This document shows positions 41,049 through 50,028 of a stretch of 64,000 nt of DNA, in pieces; within the stretch, counting starts at the first letter, position 1; every line of letters begins with the position of its first letter. The DNA is from Rhizobium sp. AC27/96 (GTDB lineage: Bacteria; Pseudomonadota; Alphaproteobacteria; Rhizobiales; Rhizobiaceae). The stretch spans positions 186,001 to 250,000 of the forward strand of contig NZ_LXKN01000058.1 of NCBI RefSeq assembly GCF_001692325.1, given 5' to 3'. The position numbers were made by a program, and so were the translations under genes. The notes beneath the pieces were generated by a model, which searched no databases, was not told where the DNA came from, and was given only the letters and a program-made list of their open reading frames with translations.

Positions 41049-42029
41049 ATGAAGACCTTTGTTTCCGCCTTTACCGGCCTTCTGGCCGTTGCGCTTTTCT
41101 CCGGTGCTGCCAACGCCGCCGATCTCGTCCTCTACACCAGCCAGCCGAATGCCGATGCGCAGGCCACCGTCGATGGTTTCATGGCCGCCAATCCCGGCAT
41201 CAAGGTCGATTGGGTTCGCGATGGCACGCCGCAGATCATCGCCAAGTTGCAGGCGGAAATGCAGGCCGGCGCACCTGCTGCCGACGTTCTCTTGATCGCT
41301 GACACGGTGACGCTGGAGCGCCTGAAGGAAGCCGGCAAGCTCTTGGCCTACAAGTCGCCGGAAGCCGCCAACTACGACGCCTCGCTCTATGATGCCGATG
41401 GCTATTACTATTCCACCAAGCTGATCACGACCGGCATCGTCTACAACACTGCCGCGTCGCTGAAGCCGGCGAGCTGGCAGGATCTGGTCAAGCCGGAAGC
41501 CAAGGGTCTCGTCGCCATGCCGAGCCCGCTGGCTTCGGGCGCTGCTCTCATTCATGCGCAGACGCTTGCCGGTGTCAGCAGCCTCGGCTGGGACTACTAC
41601 AAGAACCTCGCCGACAACGGCGCTATCGCCTCTGGCGGCAACGGCGCTGTGCTCAAGGCCGTCGCCTCCGGCGAGAAGGCCTATGGCATGATTGTCGACT
41701 ACATGCCGATCCGCGAAAAGGCCAAGGGTGCGCCGCTGGAATTCGTCTTCCCGACGGAAGGTGTTTCGGCCGTGACCGAGCCGGTCGGTATCCTCGCCAG
41801 CACGCAGCATGCCGATGCCGCCAAGAAGTTCGTCGATTACGTCCTGTCCGAAAAGGGTCAGGAAGGCTTCCTGAAGCTCGGCTACATCCCGGCCCGCAAC
41901 GGTACGCCGCTGCCGGAAGGTTTTCCGGCACGTGACAGCATCAAGCTTTTGCCGTTGAATGCCGCCGCTGCTCTCAAGAATACGGATCAAGACCTGAAGA
42001 CCTTCTCCACCTACTTCAAGTCGAAGTGA
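41049..42029 (+). CDS. ABC transporter periplasmic binding protein (Fbp/Sfu type)
   Basis: 326 residues with a signal peptide (MKTFVSAFTGLLAVALFSGA, cleavage at ANA-AD). The mature part is a class II solute-binding protein: ADLVLYTSQPNADAQATVDG, KLQAEMQAGAPAADVLLIAD, YYYSTKLITTGIVYNT and PIREKAKGAPLEFVFPTEGV. It is closest in style to ferric-iron (FbpA/AfuA) binders; 2-aminoethylphosphonate or polyamine-like ligands cannot be excluded. It is the first gene of a four-gene operon. Confidence 0.88.
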   Translation: MKTFVSAFTGLLAVALFSGAANAADLVLYTSQPNADAQATVDGFMAANPGIKVDWVRDGTPQIIAKLQAEMQAGAPAADVLLIADTVTLERLKEAGKLLAYKSPEAANYDASLYDADGYYYSTKLITTGIVYNTAASLKPASWQDLVKPEAKGLVAMPSPLASGAALIHAQTLAGVSSLGWDYYKNLADNGAIASGGNGAVLKAVASGEKAYGMIVDYMPIREKAKGAPLEFVFPTEGVSAVTEPVGILASTQHADAAKKFVDYVLSEKGQEGFLKLGYIPARNGTPLPEGFPARDSIKLLPLNAAAALKNTDQDLKTFSTYFKSK

Positions 42030-42046
42030 TCCGGCCCGGAATTTAA

Positions 42047-43741
42047 ATGTACGGATATGTGCGTAAGGGAAACAGCCAGCCGGCCTGGCTGTTTCCTTTT
42101 GTTGTTGCCGTCGTGCTGCTGCTCAGCGTCCTGCCGCTGGCGCGGCTGGCGGTGGTTGGTATCGAGGCGCTGCTGCGAGGCGGCACCTATGAACTCATCA
42201 CCGATCCCGCCCTTTGGCGCTCGACCTGGTACACGATCGAAACGGCCGTGCTGGGCACGATCATTTCCGTGGCTCTCGGTTGCCTCTTCGCGTTTCTGCT
42301 GACCTTGACGGACATGCCGGGCAGGGGGCCGCTCGGCTTTCTCTTCATGCTGCCGATGATGATTCCGCCGCAGGTGACCGCACTTGCCTGGGTGCAGATG
42401 TCAGGCCCGTCGAGCCCGCTTTTGAAGGCGCTGCACATCGCGCCGCCGCTCGGCTCGCCGCAGCCGCTCTATTCCATCGGCGGCATCGCGCTTCTTTATG
42501 GCGTGCAGCATGCGCCGCTGGTCTATCTGGCGCTTCGGGCCGGATTGATGGCCTTGCCGCGCGATGGCGTCGAGGCGGCAAGGCTGTCGGGTGCCTCGGG
42601 CCTGCGCGTCTTCCGAGACATCATCCTGCCTTTGTCGCTGCCCGGCGTCATTGCCGGTGCGGCCATCGCCTTCGTTTCCTCGATCGGCAATTTCGGTATT
42701 CCGGCAATCCTCGGCATCCCCGCTTCGATCTATACGCTCTCGACCCTGATCTTCACGAAATTCTCCAATTTCGGCCCACGAACCTTCGGTGATATCGCCG
42801 TGCTTTCAACGATGATCGCCGTCATCGCCGTTGCCGGCCTTGCGGTGCAGGCGAGAGCTCTCAAAGGGCGGGACTATCGCGTCATCGGTCTTTCCGGCGC
42901 GTCAGCCGCCTTTTCGCTCGGTCGATGGCGTTATCTTGCCGTGCCGGGGCTGTGCCTGATCCTGTTCTTCATGCTCGTCGCACCTTTCCTGGCGTTGGTT
43001 GCGGGCGCGCTGGTGCCGACTTATGGCGTGCCGCTCACCTTCAAGACCGCATCGCTGAACGCATTTACGGAGATCCTGTTTCGGCAGACGGTGACGCGCA
43101 CCGCCTTTTCCAATTCGCTGTTTCTGGCCGGCATGACAGCGCTTGGTCTCCTGCTTGTGACGGTTCTCACTGCCTATGCGCTGACGCGGCGGAAAGATAT
43201 GTTGAGCCGCATCGTCGGCGGCCTGATCGAGATACCCTATGCGCTCCCCGGCATTATCATCGCGGTCTGCTTCATCCTGGTGTTCGCTGCACCCCTGCCA
43301 ATCCTCAATGTCACGCTTTACGGGACGATCTGGATCATTCTGCTGGCCTATTTCTCCGCCTATTTCGCCGTCAGCCTCAAGCCGGTCATGAGCGCCTTCC
43401 TGCAGCTCGATCCGGCGCTGGAGGAGGCGGCACGTCTTTCCGGTGCAGGCTTCTTCCGCCGGCTTGCCGATATCATCGTGCCGCTGATTGCGCCGGCGGC
43501 AGGAGCATCGGTGATCCTGGTCTTCCTCATTGCCTGCAACGAACTGACGGTTTCGGCGCTGCTTTGGTCGGCCGGCACGCAGACGCTCGGCGTCGTCATC
43601 TACAATCTCGACGATGGCGGCAGCGCCGATCTTGCTTCCGCCATGTCTGTCATCGTCATCGCCATGGTCGTCACCATGATGCTGCTGCTGGAAATCATGG
43701 CCAAGCGCCTGCCGAAGGGAGTGGTGCCATGGCGAAGCTGA
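42047..43741 (+). CDS. ABC transporter permease, fused two-module (Fbp/SfuB type)
   Basis: 564 residues with about twelve membrane helices, made of two homologous permease halves in one chain, the FbpB/SfuB architecture. Each half has an EAA loop: EAARLSGASGLRVFRDIILP (first) and EEAARLSGAGFFRRLADIIV (second). It starts 17 bp after the binding protein and overlaps the ATPase gene by 13 bp. Confidence 0.92.
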   Translation: MYGYVRKGNSQPAWLFPFVVAVVLLLSVLPLARLAVVGIEALLRGGTYELITDPALWRSTWYTIETAVLGTIISVALGCLFAFLLTLTDMPGRGPLGFLFMLPMMIPPQVTALAWVQMSGPSSPLLKALHIAPPLGSPQPLYSIGGIALLYGVQHAPLVYLALRAGLMALPRDGVEAARLSGASGLRVFRDIILPLSLPGVIAGAAIAFVSSIGNFGIPAILGIPASIYTLSTLIFTKFSNFGPRTFGDIAVLSTMIAVIAVAGLAVQARALKGRDYRVIGLSGASAAFSLGRWRYLAVPGLCLILFFMLVAPFLALVAGALVPTYGVPLTFKTASLNAFTEILFRQTVTRTAFSNSLFLAGMTALGLLLVTVLTAYALTRRKDMLSRIVGGLIEIPYALPGIIIAVCFILVFAAPLPILNVTLYGTIWIILLAYFSAYFAVSLKPVMSAFLQLDPALEEAARLSGAGFFRRLADIIVPLIAPAAGASVILVFLIACNELTVSALLWSAGTQTLGVVIYNLDDGGSADLASAMSVIVIAMVVTMMLLLEIMAKRLPKGVVPWRS

Positions 43742-44760
43742 TCCTCAATCACCTCTGCAAGGATTTCGGCACGGGCGGCCGCGCTGCGGTCAATGCGCTG
43801 TCGCTCGATGTGCGCGAGGGCGGCTTCCTGGCGCTGCTCGGCCCCTCCGGTTGCGGCAAGACGACGGTTCTCAGGATGATAGCCGGCTTCGAACAGCCGA
43901 CGGATGGGTCCATCCATCTCGGCGAGCGGTTACTGGCCGATGCCGCGAACATGCTGCCGCCGGAGCGGCGCAACATGGCGATGGTGTTCCAGTCCTATGC
44001 GCTCTGGCCGCACATGAACGTCGCAGACAATGTCGGCTATCCGCTGAAGGTGCGCGGCATCTCCGGCGAGCGCTATCGCGAGAAAGTGCGCGAGGCGCTG
44101 GCAACGGTACGTTTGGCTGATTACGCCGAGCGGCGGCCCGCCGATCTCTCCGGCGGCCAGCGCCAGCGGGTGGCGCTTGCGCGCTGCCTAGTGACATCGC
44201 CTGATGTCGTGCTGCTCGACGAGCCGCTTGCCAATCTCGACCGCCATCTCAAGAAGGAGATGGAGGAGACTTTCCGCGAATTCCATCAGCGCTCGGGCGC
44301 CACCATGATCTACGTGACGCACGACCAGAGCGAGGCCATGGCGCTCGCGACCGATGTCGCTGTCATGTCCGAGGGGCGGCTGTTGCAGGTGGCGCCGCCG
44401 GCCGAAATCTATGCGCGACCCGAGGGGCGGATGGTCGGCGGCCTGGTGGGGCAGGGTGCCATCCTGTCGCTTGCCGTTCCCGATGGCCGGCCGCGCCTCC
44501 TTGATTGGTCCTTGTTCAAGAAACTGTGGTGCGAACCGACTGAAGGCTCGCCGCATGCGGATATCCTCGTGCGACCAGAGAACGTGATCGCCGACGCCGA
44601 GGGCATTTCCTGCCGGGTCGATTCCGTTCTCTATGAGGGCGAGCGTTATGCGATACGCCTGTCGCTGCCGGACGGACAGATGCTCAGAGCCTATAGCCGC
44701 GAGGCTGTAAAGGCGGGCGATCTCTATCCCGTCGCCATCCGCTCGGCCTGGCGACTTTGA
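43729..44760 (+). CDS. ABC transporter ATP-binding protein (Fbp/Pot type)
   Basis: 343 residues. Walker A GPSGCGKTT (38-46), Q-loop MVFQSYALWPHMNV, signature LSGGQRQRVALAR, Walker B VVLLDEPLANLD and H-loop YVTHDQSEAMALA are complete. The C-terminal ~110 residues form a TOBE-like regulatory domain. The ATG at 43729 overlaps the permease stop; a very long frame from 42925 is only a reading of permease DNA in another frame. Confidence 0.93.
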   Translation: MAKLILNHLCKDFGTGGRAAVNALSLDVREGGFLALLGPSGCGKTTVLRMIAGFEQPTDGSIHLGERLLADAANMLPPERRNMAMVFQSYALWPHMNVADNVGYPLKVRGISGERYREKVREALATVRLADYAERRPADLSGGQRQRVALARCLVTSPDVVLLDEPLANLDRHLKKEMEETFREFHQRSGATMIYVTHDQSEAMALATDVAVMSEGRLLQVAPPAEIYARPEGRMVGGLVGQGAILSLAVPDGRPRLLDWSLFKKLWCEPTEGSPHADILVRPENVIADAEGISCRVDSVLYEGERYAIRLSLPDGQMLRAYSREAVKAGDLYPVAIRSAWRL

Positions 44761-44836
44761 TTGATCGAGGGATAGACGGTTGTTCGCAGCCGCCTCCTAT
44801 GCTTGATTTGCTCGACGTCACGAATGGGAGTCGCGT

Positions 44837-45832
44837 ATGTCCGATCAAAGCTTCCCGATTTTCGATCTCGGAGCCTTCGAGGCTGCCGATCCTGCCGAGA
44901 AGAAGCGGCTTGGCGCGGAGGTGGATCGGATATGCCGCTCGACCGGCTTTCTGGCGATTGCCAATCACGGCGTTGCTGACGGAGCCATTAGCGACGTCTG
45001 GAAAAATACGCGGGCATTCTTCGATCTGCCTGCCGAGGTGAAGCAGCGCGCCAAGACGCTCTATCCCGGCTATCCCTACGGCTACCTTGGACCCGGCACG
45101 GAAGCGCTGGCGAAATCCCGCAATGTCGATACACCGCCCGATCTCAAGGAAAGCTTCAATGGCGGCCCGCTTGCCGTGCCTGCCGATATGAGCGATCCCG
45201 ACGCGCTCGGCTTCTGTTATGCGGCCACGATCTGGCCGGAGGGGCCTGAGGGCTTCGTGGAGGCATGGAAGGCCTATTATGGGGCGATGGAGGATCTGGC
45301 GGCGCGGATCATGCGCGTATTTGCGACGGCGCTCGGTCTCGACGAGCATTTCTTCGATTCCTATGTGGGCGCGCCGATCAGTGCCTTGCGAGCCCTGAAT
45401 TACCCCGAACAGCATGTGCCGCCGCAGCCGGGCCAGCTTCGCGCCGGTGCCCATACTGATTACGGCAGCCTGACGATCCTGCTGCCACAGCCGGGCTCGA
45501 AAGGGCTTGAGATCATCGCGCCTGATGGCAACTGGACGCCGGTGCCGCCGGTTGAGGGCGCCTTCGTCATCAATATCGGCGATCTGATGGCGCTCTGGAC
45601 CAATGATCGCTGGGTTTCCACCGTGCATCGCGTCGTCAATCCGCCACCGGAAGAAGGCGGCATGCAGCGGCGGCAGTCGCTCGCCTTCTTCCATCAGCCG
45701 AACTGGTTTGCCGAAATCGCCTGCCTGCCTTCCTGTTTAGAGCCGGGAGAGGAGCCAAAATATGCGCCTGTTCTGTCCGGTCCCTATCTGATGGGTAAGT
45801 TCAAATCGACGGTCACCGCCAAGGCCGGATAA
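44837..45832 (+). CDS. isopenicillin-N-synthase-like 2-oxoglutarate/Fe(II) oxygenase
   Basis: 331 residues with the DIOX_N and 2OG-FeII_Oxy domains. Iron ligands are H206 and D208 (GAHTDYGSLTIL) and H264 (STVHRVVNP); R279-x-S281 (RQSLAFF) binds 2-oxoglutarate. The N-terminus PIFDLGAFEAAD and STGFLAIANHGV are typical. The substrate is unknown. It follows the ABC ATPase by 76 bp with no terminator and precedes a strong one, so it is probably the last gene of the transporter operon. Confidence 0.9.
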   Translation: MSDQSFPIFDLGAFEAADPAEKKRLGAEVDRICRSTGFLAIANHGVADGAISDVWKNTRAFFDLPAEVKQRAKTLYPGYPYGYLGPGTEALAKSRNVDTPPDLKESFNGGPLAVPADMSDPDALGFCYAATIWPEGPEGFVEAWKAYYGAMEDLAARIMRVFATALGLDEHFFDSYVGAPISALRALNYPEQHVPPQPGQLRAGAHTDYGSLTILLPQPGSKGLEIIAPDGNWTPVPPVEGAFVINIGDLMALWTNDRWVSTVHRVVNPPPEEGGMQRRQSLAFFHQPNWFAEIACLPSCLEPGEEPKYAPVLSGPYLMGKFKSTVTAKAG

Positions 45833-45862
45833 TGCGAGCGGGATAATCCGGCTCGCATCTTA
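45832..45862 (+). terminator. rho-independent terminator after the oxygenase gene
   Basis: ATGCGAGC (45832-45839) pairs perfectly with GCTCGCAT (45851-45858), enclosing a further GGAT/ATCC pairing, and is followed by CTTATTTT. It starts at the last base of the oxygenase stop codon. Confidence 0.8.
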
Positions 45863-45883
45863 TTTTGTAAATTGGAATGCTTC

Positions 45884-46999
45884 ATGTCCCTGCGCCTTGC
45901 GACCTTCAATGTCGAAAACCTGCTGACTCGCTTCGATTACACCGGTTTTCGCAACCAACTGCGCCAGGATCGCGTGTTGCAGCTTTTCGATGTCCGCAAC
46001 GAGAATGTCTATCAGCAGCTGGAAGCGGCCCGCGTGGTGGCTGCGGCCGACGACACAAGGCAGATGACGGCGCTCGCCATCGCCGATGCCGATGCGGATA
46101 TCATCTGCCTGCAGGAGGTGGACAACATGGCGGCGCTGCAGGCGTTCGAATACGGCTATCTCTACCGCATGGTCGGCAACGGCTATCGGCAGAAATTCCT
46201 GATCGAGGGCAATGACAGTCGCGGCATCGATGTCGCTGTGATGATGCGCGAGGAAACTCGTGACGGGCAGCCGATCGTCCTTGATGATATCAAGAGTCAC
46301 GCCATGGTGACCTATGGCGATTTCGGTCTTTTCAACGACGAGCTGGCAGCGCTCGGCCATCACGCGGAAGACAAGATCTTTAAGCGCGATTGCCTGGAAC
46401 TGCATCTCCACATCGGTGGTGTGCCGTTCTCGCTTTATGTCACGCACCTGAAATCGATGGGACCGGCGCGCGAAGGCCTGGATGGACGCAGGGCGACCAT
46501 GCCGGTGCGCCGCGCCGAGACGATGGCCGTTCGCCGCATCATCGAAGATCGCTTCGGCGCCGGCCATACGGCAACGAAGAACTTCGCCATCTGCGGCGAT
46601 ATGAACGACTATCAGGAGTGGATCGATGTCATCGGCACGCGCCACACCGGCTATCGTTTCGAGCCGCGGGCGGAGGAAAATGAGAGTGCGCTCGATGTCT
46701 TCAGCCAGGACGGCTTTGCCGAAAACATCATGCATCGTCGGGACGAGCTCGACCGCTGGACGCTTTACCATGCGCGCGGGCCGCAGGAGCAGCGGCTCTG
46801 CCAGCTCGACTATATCTGGCTGTCGCCGGCTCTGGCCCGCGCTAACGCGACACGCATTCCCGATATCGTCCGCTCCGGCCAACCTTTCCGAACCATATTT
46901 CCGCCGGGGCAGGAGGTGGAACGCTATCCACGCGTCGGCTGGGACAGGCCGAAAGCCTCCGACCATTGCCCCGTTGTCATGACATTGGATTTGAAATGA
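45884..46999 (+). CDS. endonuclease/exonuclease/phosphatase family protein
   Basis: 371 residues of the EEP fold. RLATFNVENLLTRFD, then ADIICLQEVDNMAALQAFE (catalytic Glu), GIDVAVMMRE, LHLHIGGVPFSLYVTHLKSM, FAICGDMNDYQE (catalytic Asp/Asn), and SDHCPVVMTLDL (final His) give a full set of metal and phosphate residues. It could be a nuclease or phosphodiesterase. No signal peptide. It overlaps the following NUDIX gene by 4 bp (ATGA), so the two act together or are at least co-made. Confidence 0.87.
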   Translation: MSLRLATFNVENLLTRFDYTGFRNQLRQDRVLQLFDVRNENVYQQLEAARVVAAADDTRQMTALAIADADADIICLQEVDNMAALQAFEYGYLYRMVGNGYRQKFLIEGNDSRGIDVAVMMREETRDGQPIVLDDIKSHAMVTYGDFGLFNDELAALGHHAEDKIFKRDCLELHLHIGGVPFSLYVTHLKSMGPAREGLDGRRATMPVRRAETMAVRRIIEDRFGAGHTATKNFAICGDMNDYQEWIDVIGTRHTGYRFEPRAEENESALDVFSQDGFAENIMHRRDELDRWTLYHARGPQEQRLCQLDYIWLSPALARANATRIPDIVRSGQPFRTIFPPGQEVERYPRVGWDRPKASDHCPVVMTLDLK

Positions 47000-47736
47000 G
47001 CATTTCAGAATTGCAGAATGATATGGCCGGCTGGCCGCCGGAAAATAGCGTATTTCCCGTATCTCATATCGATCTTGCCGTGCTGCCCGGCGAGCACCCG
47101 TTTCATCTCAGTGAACTGGAAGCCGCGCGGGAGAACTGGGCGAGGGAGATCGCCGCCAACCCGGCACTCTTCGATGGCCGCATGATCTTCCAGCACCGGC
47201 TTTCGATTGCCGATGGCGTGGTGAAGGGCGAAGCCTATGTGACGCCGTTTTCCACCTTTCTCTGGTGGCGCAAGCAGAGAGAGCCGGGCGGCTTTCACCT
47301 GTTTGCCTTTGCCGTCGCGGTTTCCTCCGACGGCGCGATCATCGCGATCCGCATGGCGCCGCATACGGCCAATCCTGGCCAGATCTATTGCGCTGCCGGG
47401 TCGATGGATGAGCACGATATTGTCGATGGGCACTGCGATGTCGAGGGCAATATGCGGCGCGAGGTGCTGGAGGAAACCGGACTCGATCTCAACGATGCGG
47501 TCGCGGACCCCGCCTATTATGGCACGCATATGAACCGTTCGGTCACCGTTTTCCGCGTTTTCCGCTTTCCCTGGACGGCTGAGGATATGCTGCGCCGGAT
47601 CGAGGCGCATATGCTGGTTTCGGAAGAGGACGAGGTCGATGGCGTCGTCGCCATTCGATCGGCCGATCCGACAGCGCATCACTATAGCGTGGCGATGCTG
47701 CCCATTCTCGCCTGGTTCTTCGGCACGGGAAAATAG
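46996..47736 (+). CDS. NUDIX hydrolase
   Basis: 246 residues. The NUDIX core GNMRREVLEETGLDL is intact at the catalytic REVLEETGL part, but the upstream glutamate expected seven residues before RE is not present, so it is a variant box. The sequence AAGSMDEHDIVDGHCDVEGN belongs to a plant- and proteobacterial-type subgroup of unclear substrate. The ATG at 46996 overlaps the upstream gene stop; hydrolysis of a nucleoside diphosphate linked to X is the general activity. Confidence 0.85.
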   Translation: MSISELQNDMAGWPPENSVFPVSHIDLAVLPGEHPFHLSELEAARENWAREIAANPALFDGRMIFQHRLSIADGVVKGEAYVTPFSTFLWWRKQREPGGFHLFAFAVAVSSDGAIIAIRMAPHTANPGQIYCAAGSMDEHDIVDGHCDVEGNMRREVLEETGLDLNDAVADPAYYGTHMNRSVTVFRVFRFPWTAEDMLRRIEAHMLVSEEDEVDGVVAIRSADPTAHHYSVAMLPILAWFFGTGK

Positions 47737-47792
47737 CTTGGGCTTGCGCTGGAGTCGCTTGCCGTTATGAATAATTAGGTCTGGAAGCATGG

Positions 47793-48722
47793 ATGGAGGC
47801 CGGATTGGCGCGCAGTTATAGTGTCTATGATGTGTTCACCGACAGCAAACTGGCGGGCAACCCGCTCGCAATCATCTTCGATGCCGAGGGTTTGAGCGAC
47901 GAGGCGATGCAGGCGATCGCGAGGGAAATGAACCTTTCCGAGACAGTGTTCGTGCTGCCGCCGCAGAACCCGGCACATACCGCCAATCTTAGAATATTCA
48001 CGCCCGGCCGCGAGCTGCCTTTCGCCGGCCATCCGACTGTCGGAACGGCGATCGCGCTTGCGGAGAAGACCCACGCCAGCCATGGCGGCGATCTCGATCT
48101 TGTTTCCGTGCTGGATGAACGCGTCGGACCGGTGCGCTGTGCGATCAGACTGCGCCAGAACAGGGCGAGCTTCGCCGAATTCGATCTGCCGAAGAAATCG
48201 CAGCAGATCCTCTTGCCGCTCGACAGGGCAGGTATTGCCAATGCGCTCAGCCTGAAGATCACCGAGATCGGCTTTGAGAATCACGTGCCGTCGATCTGGA
48301 CTGCCGGCGTGCCCTTCCTCCTGGTGCCCGTGCATGATGTCGGGGCCGCCGAACGGCTGGAATTCGATCTCCAGCTCTGGGAGAAAACGGTTCCGTTTGT
48401 CGATGGCGCGCTCGCCTCGGCCTTCGTCTATTGTCGTGGTGGGGTCAATCACGCCGCCAAGTTCCATGCGCGCATGTTCCCCGTGGGAATGGGCATCGTC
48501 GAGGACCCGGCGACGGGGGCGGCGGTGGCGGCGCTATCCGGCGCGATCAATCAGTTCGACGGATTGCCCGATGGGCATCATCCCATGATCATCGAGCAGG
48601 GCATAGAGATGGGACGGCCCTCGATGATTCACCTTCACCTCGATGTCGATGGCGGCCAGATCGCAAATGCCAGAATCGGTGGACAAGCGGTGCGTATAGC
48701 CTCGGGAATTCTTGAGCTTTGA
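47793..48722 (+). CDS. PhzF family isomerase/epimerase-like protein
   Basis: 309 residues with two pseudo-symmetric DapF-like halves. YDVFTDSKLAGNPLAIIFDA, MNLSETVFVLPP (catalytic Glu), RIFTPGRELPFAGHPTVGTA and GIVEDPATGAAVAALSGA are the family motifs. PhzF itself isomerises DHHA in phenazine synthesis, but no other phz gene is near, and most members have unknown substrates. ATG 47793 is used; a spacer of 56 bp separates it from the NUDIX gene. Confidence 0.92.
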   Translation: MEAGLARSYSVYDVFTDSKLAGNPLAIIFDAEGLSDEAMQAIAREMNLSETVFVLPPQNPAHTANLRIFTPGRELPFAGHPTVGTAIALAEKTHASHGGDLDLVSVLDERVGPVRCAIRLRQNRASFAEFDLPKKSQQILLPLDRAGIANALSLKITEIGFENHVPSIWTAGVPFLLVPVHDVGAAERLEFDLQLWEKTVPFVDGALASAFVYCRGGVNHAAKFHARMFPVGMGIVEDPATGAAVAALSGAINQFDGLPDGHHPMIIEQGIEMGRPSMIHLHLDVDGGQIANARIGGQAVRIASGILEL

Positions 48723-48790
48723 TTTTGCAGGGTTTTCGGCGTTCTGTGAAATTTTTTTGAGAAATAATCAAAGAAAATTCGCTTGGCCGC

Positions 48791-48819
48791 TGGACAATCA
48801 AAGCGATCCTATTTATATG
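48791..48819 (+). promoter_or_regulatory. promoter of tRNA-Lys
   Basis: TGGACA (48791-48796), a 17-bp spacer and TATATG (48814-48819) precede the tRNA by 27 bp, a good sigma70-like match in an AT-rich stretch. Confidence 0.6.
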
Positions 48820-48846
48820 CCCGATCACGCCGCCAGCAAGCGGTAC

Positions 48847-48922
<76 letters not shown>

Positions 48923-49163
48923 AATTCAAATACTTAGCGCTGATTTGTAAGCCGTCATTTCAAAAGAATGGCGGCTTTTGAATTTCATATTTCCTTCTTG
49001 GAAGCTGACGAGGTCAGCCGCTTCTTGCCCGGCTAGGTAGTGCTTGGGGATGATCGCCCCCGCGTCGTCCCATGCATGAACGGCGAGGCGTGCCTCAGGT
49101 CGGAACGCGTTATTTAATGGGAAGTAATTTGGAACGGCACGGCATTGTCCATCCGTGCTGATG

Positions 49164-49247
49164 TCAGTGAAAGAACCCTACGACGATAAGGGTGAGCGCA
49201 ATCGCGCCGCTGCATGCTGTCAAAACAGTCAAGACCGAAGTTTTCAT
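49164..49247 (-). CDS. predicted membrane micropeptide, 27 residues
   Basis: The ATG at 49247 follows GGGAG by 7 nt and opens a 27-codon frame starting MKTSVLTVLTACSGAIAL and ending LIVVGFFH. The whole peptide is one hydrophobic segment. The intact ribosome site, the membrane-like composition and the absence of any other gene here argue that it is translated. No homologue is recognised. Confidence 0.5.
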   Translation of the reverse strand: MKTSVLTVLTACSGAIALTLIVVGFFH

Positions 49248-49619
49248 AAAATCGCTCCCAAAAGACGTGCCTTCAGAGTGGCTGGGAGCCATGTAGAGTA
49301 GAGCAAGCTAATTGTCGCGTGACACGCGGCGTGACATGGGTTGCAGGGGAGTGGTTGCGCGCGTACCCGGTGCTCATGATCGTCACGCAAATACATGACA
49401 TGCTGCAGGATCAGCTGCGGCGCACGCGAAGATGGTTGAAAAATACGGGGGAACTGGATGAGCCGCCAGCAGGCAATCTAGCAGTCAACTGCTTACCGTG
49501 ATGGCGCCATTCCGCGTTCTGCATGCCAACAGTAAGCTGCCTATATCGCCAACCCGATCGGCCGCAGATATCCATCACGCCGTCGACCGCCGGCAAGGCT
49601 TGCCTTCAGTGGCGCAAGT
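49248..49619. other. gene-poor stretch downstream of tRNA-Lys
   Basis: No convincing gene, RNA or repeat was seen. A 60-codon plus-strand frame at 49319-49501 lacks a ribosome site and family resemblance. Composition is less GC-rich than coding DNA around it. Confidence 0.5.
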
Positions 49620-49724
49620 TCAATGCTTTTTGTGCCCACCTTCCATCAGACTGAATACAAAGATAACCACCAAAAGCAGCATCAGCGTATAGTCGAAGGC
49701 GGTAAGCAGACGAAGCAGTTCCAT
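49620..49724 (-). CDS. predicted membrane micropeptide, 34 residues
   Basis: The ATG at 49724 is preceded by a strong GGAGGAG site 6 nt upstream. The peptide opens MELLRLLTAFDYTLMLLLVV, continues hydrophobic to FSLMEGG and ends with basic HKKH, giving one membrane helix with a positive C-terminal tail. A longer frame reaches 49841, but the ribosome site favours this start. The role is unknown; small proteins of this shape often regulate membrane enzymes or transporters. Confidence 0.6.
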   Translation of the reverse strand: MELLRLLTAFDYTLMLLLVVIFVFSLMEGGHKKH

Positions 49725-50028
49725 GATGTTTCTCCTCCCGAGAGAAAACGGATCAGAACAATTATTAGTATGTTCTTTTGTTCGTTGTATGCCAAGTTTT
49801 TTACATCCTGCGGTGCAAAAACAATGTTGTGCGGGGCACAATTAAATACTTGTTTGCAAAGCCTTATCGCCGCCGCTTGGTCGGATCGGGTTGCAGCGCG
49901 AGCGCTTGTTCGCCCCTGGATCTGGTTGTCAATAAAATTTATAGAGTATATTTCTTGCGGCTATGGAAATTGCTTTGTTCGGCGGGCGATGAGCTGATGA
50001 TGCCGATCAATTGGGAAGGAATTGGCGA
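49725..50028. other. AT-rich intergenic region before the FAD protein gene
   Basis: No gene is supported. It should contain the promoter of the micropeptide (minus strand) and of the FAD protein (plus strand). Read on the minus strand, 49950-49938 is TATACTCTATAAA, which matches a sequence upstream of the Rrf2 gene. Confidence 0.45.

Noticed and set aside
42925..43728. Upstream extension of the ABC ATPase frame through the permease gene
   Set aside because: The Cys/Arg/His-rich translation is permease DNA read in another frame; the true start is ATG 43729.
49319..49501. 60-codon plus-strand frame
   Set aside because: No ribosome site or recognisable domain; composition does not look coding.
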